Assembly: GCA_013076295.1 (NCBI GenBank)
Contig: RQOL01000876.1
Coordinates: 3,720,001-3,784,000, forward strand
Direction of reading: 5' to 3'
Length of the DNA stretch: 64,000 nt
Source of the DNA: Sanderia malayensis
Taxonomy: Eukaryota > Cnidaria > Scyphozoa > Semaeostomeae > Pelagiidae
Positions 13,901 through 25,900 of the stretch are shown piece after piece; within the stretch, counting starts at the first letter, position 1, and every line of letters starts with the position of its first letter. Position numbers and translations under genes: made by a program. Under the pieces are notes generated by a model. It searched no databases. It worked only from the letters and a program-made list of their open reading frames with translations, and was not told the origin of the DNA.

Positions 13901-16900
13901 ACAAAATGTTTCTCAGACCGAAATCGTAATGAACCTAGATGGAAAAACGTGAATTAAAAGTCTATCGTATGATGAGCTTGATAACACAGTAAGCTACGTT
14001 GAACATCAACACTTTACCTGTTTGGTAAGCTGCTCTTCGCAAAGCTTATACAACGTGTAGAACTTCTGCGCAAGGAGGACATTTTCCATGAACCCACAGC
14101 TGGCTAGCTTAACACGCATGATAATCTGAAACGAAGAAAGACATATACTAATATGAAGCTCACAAAGGATTATACAGGCTAACAGTTCCAATACCGAATG
14201 AAGATCTTTACGTGTGCACATATGTACATAACACACCTGTCTATCAGGCACCATCATAGCTACTGTCCTGAACTGGACTTTCAGGTTCTCCGGCAGCTCT
14301 TGTCTCCCAGCGTACCCGGGATTCTGAAACGAAAACAAAAGCGTATAGGCATTGCTCTTTAAAGGTGTATGGGCATTGCTCTTCAAAGGTATATGGGCAT
14401 TGCTCTTCAAAGGTGCATTGGCAAGATTTGTGAAAGGCTTCATAATTATCATTATTAATCAACACAAAGTAGGTAGAGTTGACCAAATCCAACATTACCA
14501 TTGTCAGAAAGATACCGAACTCTGGATTCAAATCGACCACGTCGCCATCACTGAAAATGAACTGCTTCTTGCGCTCCTTCTTAGCCATTAGAACGATGTA
14601 GATTTGCTGCGCAGCGACAGATAATACAGGCAATTCAATTCGATTGAATTCATCGAAACAGCCCCAGCTACCAGACTGAGCCAGACCTGAATGAAACGAT
14701 ACATACAGCACAGGAATAGAGCATCATACAACTCTTGTTGCAACTCACTATTAATACAGAGCTCATTCGATTTGGTATAAATGAAAAAAAGATATAAAAT
14801 ACTACTGAATACCTTTGTAGATCCTCCCGAGACCTCTGAAATCCATCTGATCAGAGCAGTTGAACACAACGACGTACTTTCCAAGAGCTTTGCCCATATC
14901 CTTTGTTGTCTCTGTAGAAAAAAGAAGAAATTCAAAGAGCTCACCAATTCGCGCTCCGCCCTCAACACAACTTGAAATAAGCATAGATAGTGAGAGCATA
15001 AGCCTGTTGGTATCATATACCTGTCTTTCCAGTGCCTGCAGGGCCTGCCGGTGCACCACCCATGGCCATACCAAGAGCTTGAGCAAGAGTAATGTAACAT
15101 CTATCAGTCAATGGAGTGATTACCAGTCTCTCCGTACAGCCAACAAATTCATTCTGATAGCTGAAGTCGACATCAGTGATGGACACAATGCAATCATCAG
15201 TGTCATCTTTGAAGTAGAATCTACTCTGCTTCAGCCACTCAAAGTCCGTTGGAGTACGAATATGCATCTTCACCTGCAAAAGGCAACAACAACCTTCACC
15301 TTCAAGTAAGTGAATGACCCAATCTATGAATTATTACCAATATGAATTATTAAGAATTATATAATTATGAATAATTATGAATTATTATGAATTATTTGGA
15401 GATCAATGATTGCAGAGTGTATGGAGATCAATTATTTCAAGTATCAAATGATGCAAAAAAGATGGCCTAACCAAGTCGTCAAAGATGTCTCTTTGGTGGA
15501 CGTGAATGGTGACAAGTGTCTCGAACTTTGTCCTTTCCATTTTCGTCAGATCTCTTGTTGTCACATCAATGAGAGTGTTAAGCAACGCAAGGAATGCCTG
15601 GTTAGTTTGCTGCATAATCTTCTTGTCTGTTTTTGCACTGACAAGAGCCTCTTCTGCGTCTCTCGTCCAAATCATCTGGATGCCAAGGATACCAACCTTG
15701 AATACAAATCACAACAGTGACAAAAACATAACCGATTCATCTCCACATGCATCTACAGTCTCCTCTCGACAAGTGGAACCTGCACGGGACCAAAAAAAAT
15801 GGTTGCACTTATCGAATGTTCCACGTATCCGAATTATAGGTTTGTTAATGCAAATCCAAGGGACCGGATAAATTGGTTCCACTAAACGAAAGTTCCACTT
15901 ATTCGGGGTTCCACTTATCGAGAGTAGACTGTACTTTAAAGCTAGTGCCAGCAACATAATTTGAACTCATCATATCCAGGGTCTTATCATTCTTCTGAAT
16001 ATATTGAATAGTAGAGTCATAGATTAATTATTGGACAGCATATTAATATTCCTTGCTGCATAGCTTACTTGAGCAGGATATCCATTGAGAAAGTCCATCA
16101 GATTAAAGGAAGGATCGCGAATCATAAGCGACGCCTCCCTAATAACTGCATGCAATGACGATTGAGCTTGATTCAGAAGTTCCATTAGCCACACTTCAAC
16201 ATTGCCTGTAGCCTGTACTGCTTTCTCCAACTACAAGACAAACAATACACGTCACTGACTCGATCAAGGCTGTGTGTGCCAGTTTGGGCAAAAATGGTGC
16301 TGGCAATACAATTTGTATTCCACGTTGATAAGTAATTACCTGTACAGTTTCTCCTTCACTTGAAATAATCGACAAGATCTTGTTGTAGTCTTTCTCGTCG
16401 AATCCAACAGATTTCACGTTATCGAAAATGCCAAGAAGGTGTGCCTGGTAGAGATGAATAGCACATTGCGTTAATGCTGAAACGGCATCATGGCATCATA
16501 CTCAAAGGAAATATCAGTTAAATAATAACAATGCTTACTTGAATTGTATGAGAATCGCTCGCTTGGCCAAGGATCTCCAGCAGGGCAGGATCAGAAACAA
16601 AGAAGAATCGTGGAAACATCAGTCTTTTCTTCTCCAAATAACTAAGAAACAAGAGAGACACTAAATAGAGCCAATAACTGGAGACAATAAATAGTTCTCG
16701 ACGATACAGACTAAGCATACATGACTCAAAGTATTCCTCCTTAAACACCCAAAGGTACAAGAATTTAACAATGCATTCGCGTTAAGCCTGGTTTCCATAT
16801 AGTCGTTGAGGGTCGCTGAGGGTCGCTTAAAAGATTAAAAATCACACAGAGACATTGTCAAACGTTGATTTCCCTTGAGCTACCCTCAGCGACCCTCAAC

Positions 16901-19900
16901 GACTATATGGAAACCAGGCTTTAAAGATGGAGGCATTACGTATTTACGCACCCACTCAAAGACTTTTGACACAGCTCGAGTTGCTCCAGCAAATGTGGAA
17001 GCAATTGACTCAATGTTTCATCGCCAACACAGCATTCAACGACACTCGGTGTCTCGTGAGCACGTGTCATGATCTTCACCCAAGACTTGTCAATATTTTG
17101 AAACCGTTTGGCTTCCTACAGATCAATAATCAACATAATTGAGAATAACATAAGCTGTAATAGCAACATACAGTAGATATCATGGCTAATTTAGATAGAC
17201 AGTTGTTAAGCCTACCTTTGGCAGCTGCTTTGCAATATCACCTCCAACAAACACAGCCTCGAGATAGACCCATAAATTCTGCACAACAAGCCAGTTCTCT
17301 ATGATATCAGATGTATTGGATAACTTATGCACCCAGCTTTGAATGTCTTTCTTAAAAGGTGCATTATACCTGGAAGAATAATAGTACAAGAACTAAAATA
17401 TACATACATTCATTCTCAATACACATCTAGTTTCATATATACCCCAAACTCTAGCCAATAGAGAGGAGAATGCACGCAGGCTTCAAAAACCTTACTGACT
17501 GACTTACCTGTTACTCATTAGGGAGCCAAGCACCATTAAACTGTCTTCTAAAAATGCCACAATTTCTGTTGTCTCATTTCCTTTGAGTAAAAACTCTCCA
17601 CGAGTTTTGAATGATGCAAAACTGAATTCCTGTCCCCTCCAATCGAGAACCACCTGGTGCAGTTTGGCTTCGATATCTTTTTCCTTCACTGCTGAGATGC
17701 ATATGTCCTAGCAGGATAAGGCAGAGAATGAAGACCATTTCATAATGCAAAGCTATTTTAAGTTTGGATTGGACTGTATTGGACTCGTGTAATTAGTTTT
17801 TTGATCAACAACCATTAATTATAAATAATTCAAGCATCAGGACCCTCATGATAACAGTAGATATTGTAATGATAGGTCATCCTGTTAAAGCATTCGATTA
17901 CTATTATTATGAATGCAAAGAAATCCCTAGTATACCTTAGCTAAAAGCAGTTTACAATGTTTAAAGCATTGCTTCTTCATAAGCTCGCATGGCAAGGACA
18001 GAGCATCCTTATTCAACTAACTCATTTCTTATCATTTGAGTAACAACATCGAATGATGAACAGTGCATACCTCAATATCTTCCTTGCTTTTGAGAAGATC
18101 GGCTTCCATGATGTTACGAAGAGCGAAGTTTTCATTATCGACATCAAAGTCATGTCCTGTCAATTCACCAATTCTCTGCCAATGTCTATCTTTCATCGCT
18201 TTATTCGACATCAATTCAAGCAGTGGACAACACTCGCTGAAGTCGTCGATCTTCTTCTTCAATTCATTGAATGCTTCCCAGTCCTTTAAAGCTTTTGGTA
18301 GCCTGCGACATCTGCAGAGAGGAAACAGAGTAAAAGCATTATGATGAGGATAGACAAGAGCTTAGAATAGCAGCTTTTATTAGCAAATAACAATCTCATG
18401 TAATGTATAATATCATCAGAAGCAATGAACAAAGAACTCGTCTTCTTGTTTATTCTTCTCTTTCTCTCTATGCATTTCTACCCTCACTCTTTCATCTCCC
18501 CATTTCTTTCATATACACTTCTTCTCCCCCCCCCTTCTCTCTCATTTACACCTCTTCTCTCCCCTCTCTCCCATTTACACCTCTTCTTCTCCCCCTTCTA
18601 CTACATCCACCGCATTGCTATTCTATTCGACATAGCTCTATTGTTCATTATACTCCTCACACTTCTTCATCGATTTAACACAAGATGAAAACACCTTACC
18701 TGTTTTGATAGTCAATCAAATCTTGGTTGATCTTCTCAATATCAACGTCATGCCACAGGATATCATAGTAGCCATTGACATTGGTAATGACCGAGTTATA
18801 GAGTCCATACAGCTTCTGTAGCAGACCAAGTTCTTTCTTCACCCTCGCGAGATCAGGATAGTCAGTTATAGGCAAACCAAACAACTCCTCGCCACCATTA
18901 TACGTCTGGAATCTACGCCACAGTGTGTCGAATTTCGCCTGTCAGAATACGAAATATTACTTCAAAGATTCAGGTAATATGATCAGACAACCAGGCAAAG
19001 TAATGGGAATGTAGATGGCATAATATTGTGTGCAGCAATGCTTTTGATACCTGGAAGGCACTGAGACGATCACTGGCTTCTGATGGTTGAAGACCGCTGA
19101 CCATTGGACCATTCTGTAATGACAGATGAGCTCATTAGGACTCAGACACATTACATATCTATGAAATCAATTAACATTGGATCAAATCTTAGGATTTGGT
19201 AGTTAAGTAGTTGTAATAACATAACATCAATAATTATCATGACTAAGGTTGAATAATTACCGAGTCATAATCATCATTGAATTCGGTTGAATCTTCCTTG
19301 AAAACTTCAACACGATCCAAAAGATCTTTCTTGAAATCAGGTTGAATTTTGACCAACTCAGACTGCACGATGTTCTATAGTAGAAAAGCATGTGCATTAC
19401 TCTTAGAGCTTGTGATGCTAACTGAATGCTTGAATGAGATAACCAGGTTAGAAGGATATAATGCAGAGGGCGATGCACTGATGATACTTACAACTTGTCG
19501 AAAAAGCTTCTGAAGTGAATAGCGTAAGGAATCGACTTTGTCAGATTCTTCTTTTGGAAAGGAAATGCAGTACATATTTAACAGCCCATAAGATTCCTGT
19601 TTGCCATAAAAAAACGTGACATTAACTTGAAAGAAAAGAAAGAAGAACAAGACAAGAAAAGGAAGAAGAGTGGTTGTTAAGAGCCTTGTTACTAGGCATA
19701 AAAAGTATACCTCGATTGGTCCGATTTCCGTGTCAAGTCTGATCTCATTTTTACGTATATCTGTCAAGGCAGCCATGGCAAATCGAATATCATCTAAATC
19801 TTTAATAGGATGAGACAGCCGCCTTGAATAATCAGCAATAAATTGTACAACATCTTCCAACTTTGCCTTATACTTGGCATTCATGCTTCTGCCGAGAGCA

Positions 19901-22900
19901 AACTTCCAATTTTCTGCTTCAACTGTCAATGCCAGCTTCAAAGGGGCTGCAGGAAGACAAAATAGTTAACTACAACAGGCGTTCAACAGCCACTATCAAG
20001 TTGTGCCATATTAATCAAACCATTGCAATTCGAATAAATCTGTTAAACCTACATGAATTCAGTTGCAGTGTTCTTTGGCCGATGATGTATTGCTGGGGCA
20101 TTGATTTAATCTCCCTTTCAATGTCTCGGTATTTGTATATCTCTGATTTGAACTCTGGTAATATTGGCTCTGAGTCCAAAAACTCCTGCAAAACATTCGA
20201 GCCATCAGTACAAGCAACGATTAACACAAAGCTATGCTATCTCGCCAGCCATCTGGCAATCTACCTGGTAGCCATCTACTAACAGATAGAGGAGCAAGAA
20301 TAGTACTAACTATGATCTTCTGATCTCGGTCATCTTTCCATAGGAACATGTATTTGGTGAATTCATCCAGAAATTTGGTGACCTCTCCCTTAGTAGAGCT
20401 GACAGCGGATGATAGCATCATGGTCAGCTTGGTCGTGTCTTTGTGCTCTGCAATATACTTATAATAACTCCTATGCCTCTGTGATGGTGTAGAGTCTAAA
20501 AGAAAAAATAATAACCCTGCATCTATACAACTCCATACTCGATTACTGGCATTACTAGCATACCTCTATATAACCACTATGAGTAAACGGTGAAAGTAGT
20601 TTCTTGAAGTGAAAGTCAAAAAGCAACAGTCCCTCCTACCTCTTTCCTTAGCAGGCGTTGCTACGAAGATCATGCTCGGTTGTTTCCAGGATGCAACGTT
20701 CTGGCTGACATTCAAAATCAGCCTGACTCCTTCATTCAAACCGTGTTGAACATCTTCCAAAGACGGCTGCACAACCTTGCAAAAAACACCAAACCAAAAA
20801 GTAGTGTATAGTCTTTTCGTACAACTAAATAAAATGGGTTTTCATCTGCAAAAATCGACTTACAATATCAGGAATGGCAAGCGTCATATCAGCTGAGAAA
20901 CAAGGAGGATCCATTGTTCTTTTCGACAAGATATCATCACTAATCCTTCTGCCATAGTTCCTAGCTGATGATCTAAGAAAGAAAGCAAATAACACAATCT
21001 TATTGAAATGCATACTGATTCCCTATATAGCGAAAGCGAACCTTAATGGCAGAGTACTTAACCCATTGCATTAAGACTTCACTGCATTTCCATGCAAACC
21101 AATGACTCCATTACATTTCCATAAATACATTCAATGTATACAAAATAGCTACAATTGCATTATTTATATCTACTTACGCCGGAAAGACTCTCTTCTTGAT
21201 TCGATCAAGCGTATTGCGAATGCACCTTAGCAGACTATCAACCAGTTTATGATTGAAATGGACGACAAGCTCTTCAGCTTCGTCTTGCATTTCGCGTTCT
21301 CTCTGGACAATCTTTTCCCGCGCGGCTTTTTCTTCCGCGGTTTCATCGGCTGGAACAACCGACGGATTCGAGCAGCCAGGCGAAGCTTTCTTCAGTGCTT
21401 CGTAATTGGTTTTCAGCACGTTCAGCAAATCGTAAACGGCTTCTTCAACGCGGATGCTTATCATTTGAATCTTTCCAGATGCTTCTTCGCATATTTCCTA
21501 CCGAACAGAACAGCCCAGAAAAGTAATCATACATTATTCAACGACGTAAACCAACATAGCTATCCTACATAGCATTATATACGCTAGTATGCAGCATACA
21601 GTGGAACCTCTATCAATGGGCACCTTTAAACAACGGACAAAATAATTGATCCCAAATATCTCCGTTTCATGGCGGTTCACTGCACACCCAATGTCCCCCC
21701 TCAAAAGTTAAAGGAGAAATCAAATACATAAAAGGAGGGAGGAAGCAAAGATAAAGTTGAATTAGAATCTCAATTATACCTTATTCTTTATACAATGGAT
21801 ATTTCTAAACAACGGACAAAAGTATTGATCCCAAGTATCTCCGTTCCATGATGCACATCCCATCAATGTCTCTCCTCAAGAGTTAAAGGAGAAACCAAAT
21901 ATATAAAAAAGGGGGAGGAAGCAAAGATATACCTTGGTGCGGGTAGTAAATTTGTCAACACTCCAGCTCTCTTCGCCGGGTAAATCACAAAGCATCATGC
22001 CGCTAATTTCTTGCAAGCCGGCATCGATCCTTGTATCTCGAATGTCCATCAACTACAATGGAATACACGTGCTTATATCAGGACACTCAATAAAAAATAT
22101 TATTGTCGTACTATAAAAGCAATCGTTGCATCAAGACATCAAGACAATATATTGAGCACGTTTGCATGCTTACAAACACATACCTGTTTGTTTAGCAATT
22201 CTACATCTCTGATGCTATCATAGACATAGGTGATATATTCATCGATGTTCAATGAGTTCCAATTGAGCAGTGTTAGCCCGGGGCTGATCGCTGCCTCAAC
22301 CTAAAGAAAACCAAAATCAATTGGAACCAAACAATCATCATTAAATACCTAATGCAATGCAAATTCTGCTACAAGAAACGATGCTGAGTGAGTACAACGT
22401 GATCTGTGCGTTAACTTACTTTGTTCATGTAAGGTTTCATGAGTGCAGAAAATATGGCTGGCACTGCATTATTCAGCTTTTCATATGCATCAATCATTGC
22501 CTGAAAAATGTATAAACACAATTCCATGCAGTCATAATTTGTGGCAGAGCCAAAAGGCCAGGTGTATGCAGCATATACACACATATACATACATACATAC
22601 ACATATATATATACATACATACACACACATATATATATATACATAGATAAACACATATACACACACATACATACACATAAATATACATATATACATGCAT
22701 ATACACACATATATACATCTATGCTATAAAAAAGTCATCCCAAGACTCAACCCCGAACAACCAAATCAACTTACCTTCAGATTGTCATTGTGTTGCGTTA
22801 GCTTATCTCTATTCAAAAAGACCTCCTGAGCAGCATGTGGTATATCCAACCCCATCTTCATCATACAATCCGTCTCTCTGACCAGCTCTGCTATTTTCGG

Positions 22901-25900
22901 ATCGAAATTCACGTAGATCTTGCCTGTTTCTGGATGTCTGACAAGCAGAGTGGCTTGAAGACCTAGCAAATCAAGCCATAACAGTAGATATTCAGCAAAT
23001 ACAAACTAATACATAGAAATTATTTGGCTTTATCACTGCAGTACAGTGAAGTTCGTACACACTCAACTCTATTCACGAAGCCCTGAAATATAATAAAATT
23101 CCCACATTCATCCCTTAAACATGTTCTTGTATGGAGTTAAAACCGGCATACGAGAAGCTACTTTTTTAAGAACCCTCAGGCTAAAATTCGTCTCAAAACA
23201 ACAAAAAAAAGAATAGCCTATTGTGCTTGAATAATAGACTGGATGCCAACATCTGCAGATTCTGATATGCGGGTATTTACTGTACAAGTATTTTCCTGTT
23301 TCCTTCACGATTTCAAGCTTTCCTACCACATTAAGCTTTCCTACCACATTCACTACACATTCACTATTATCGAACAAGAACAGACTCATTCGTAGTTACC
23401 TGTTTTGACTTCATCTGTTACATTTTGCCAAGACACAGCGTAGACAAGCTCAAACTGCTTCAATACGTAAGCAGTCTGATTAAAGTTCTTCACAATCCTT
23501 CGGGCATCCTGTTTCTTCAACATGTTCGATTTCTTTTCGAAGTAGTTCATAGGATCGCGAACGCGTTTTGTCAACTGCCTGGCCCATGCTATCTTGCCAG
23601 AAATCGGCGGTAAATCTCGAGCAGATGGAGGACAGTGCTTGTACTCTTCATAGATCTAAAGGCAACAACGGTACAGGTAATGCTAGTAGGAATAGCAAGT
23701 ATTGATAATAATAGCAGCAGCAATTGTGTTCAACTAAAGCCTATATCCATTGAAACTTCCAGATAAGAGACATCTTAAGATCAATGGTGCTATCCATTGT
23801 AGAGAGGTTGCCCTTGCAAACAAATGACAGATTTTGAATAATGCTGTTTAGAGATATCGTTGTAAAGAAGTGTCCGTTGATAGAGGCTCCACTGTATGAA
23901 CACATTATAGGTAGAAGGAGTTGGAGAATATTGCAATTGCGACTTTTCATACCTTGGCCACTTGATCTATTTCTTTGCTGAACTGTTGCAAGAGCTTTTC
24001 GTATTTATCTTCAATAGCTGGCGCCATGCTGTCGATATTGAGGTTATCGAACCTATAACAAATAAGACATTGCTATACATTTCTTGCACGAAGACAAATT
24101 GAGATAGATGAAACAAAGTGGTTTTACTGAATAGCTTCCTGTTGACTGTTTTGATAAATAACATTAACTTGCCTCTCCAACAACTGCAGAGCTTGCAGAG
24201 TTGGCATTTTGCGATTGAAAAATCTGTCGGTGAATACTTGAAGCGAAATCTAAAATAAAATAGCACAACATCATCAGTCGAGGCACAACAATCAATATAA
24301 AGCACAATAAAACATAAGACATAAAATAAAGCATATAAAAATGGGTGCAAAGCTTTAAAATATTTGCAATGTTGTCCAGCTTTACCTGAAGTTCATAGAG
24401 CTGGCGCTTAAAGTCTTCGAAATCATGGTCAAAATCGAGTTTCCTGTGGTCCAACAAATCATACGGCTTCATGTGCATACTTTTGTAAATGCTCATGAAC
24501 TTTTGACTCAATACGTCAATGCCTTCTATGTTTGATTTTGTCAGTACTTGGTATGTTTCCAACAGGCATAGCATTTCCGTAATCTAGGAAAATGGAAATA
24601 GACGATGGTAGATGATGGTGTATTCTTTATAAAACACATAAAGAATACATAGCATACATAAAAACATGTAAATCAAAGACTCCTTCACCTATAAAGATTA
24701 TATCGATTACAAGAAATGAAAACAATAAATTGATAGATACAATAGTTACCTTGTCAAGTCTTCTACAAAACGTCGAGAACTTTCCAAAAATATACATTTC
24801 CGAAAACTCAAAAGGTCTTCCTTTGTCTTGCTCCAAGCTTCTTTCCTTGGTCTTCTTATAACTTGCATGGTATTCATCGTTCAAATATATGCAATGTTTC
24901 AGTTTCTCAATCAGCGAAGCTCGTGGCTGATCCCATATCTTATACTTTCCTTCTTCCGTGATATAGTTACGACATGCGGTTACCATTTGGTTCGTTACCT
25001 ACAAGAGTCATACCATTGCATCTGTTTATAATACCAAGCGCTGGCAAAGAGCTTAATAATATGGGCCATGCTCCAAGAGGATGCTCTGACCATTAATAGA
25101 ACAGGGTGCCGTGAAGATTCTTACCTTTATGAACAAAGACGTCATTCTTTGCGATGTATTATAGTAATGTGAACATGTATGCACCATTTGTATAGCATTC
25201 ATTAGCTTGGGAATACTATGCACCATGCCTATCTGTAGAAAAAAACAACAGCAAATAGTAGTTATTGTAAGAGCAAATTACTATCACATACGAAACAAGA
25301 ATGAATGAGAAGTATTATTGCAAGGTTGTAGTAAAAACCCACATAGCATCCAGGTTAACATGTCTGCTCAAAACAATAGAATAAACAATAGCCTATTGTA
25401 TTTAAACAATAAGCTGGATGCATCTTACCGGATCATTGTGATACAGTGGTTCGCAAATTCTCTCAAGTGTATACAGATATTTGACATTGTCTTTCGCTTC
25501 GTTCGCTGCGTCTGTTATCCTATTATCAAGCTCCTTCCAGGCCTAAAAGAAACGATTATTAACCTACTCAAAGCATTGACAAGCAAACGACATCCATCCA
25601 AATACTACATGCCTTTTAAATGCCACAGTAATTGAGCAATACGGGTGAATAAAGGGATGGCAAGAGTAATTACCTTAAGTGCCTTGGACTTGGCGATCAT
25701 CAGTATTTGTATAAGTGTCTTGCATTCTTTGGTCTTCAATTGTTCAAGCAGCCTGTTGAATTTGGCCATTCTTTGCCTCCAATGTTCGAGCTCGGCCATT
25801 GGACCGACGTCATCAGCTTCCTTTCTCATCTGCTCACTCTCAACTAAAACCTGAAAGCCAAGCCAATAACAACAATTAAACCTCAATTATTTAAGAGAGT

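Noticed and set aside
14860..15309. 149-residue plus-strand ORF opposite dynein AAA1
   Set aside because: Antisense shadow of exons 37-38.
16792..16924. Possible microRNA precursor, because of the long inverted repeat
   Set aside because: The same inverted ends recur at other loci with TTAA flanks, which fits a MITE better than a miRNA hairpin.
18403..18688. Hydrophobic and proline-rich plus-strand ORFs
   Set aside because: They arise from the pyrimidine tract in a dynein intron on the other strand.
19375..19941. Minus-strand ORF of 188 residues read as one protein
   Set aside because: It spans intron 19597-19710. The real coding parts are the two dynein exons 19492-19596 and 19711-19946.
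22411..22729. ORFs rich in Y, I, H, T or C, V, M across the TA/CA tract
   Set aside because: Simple-repeat translations.
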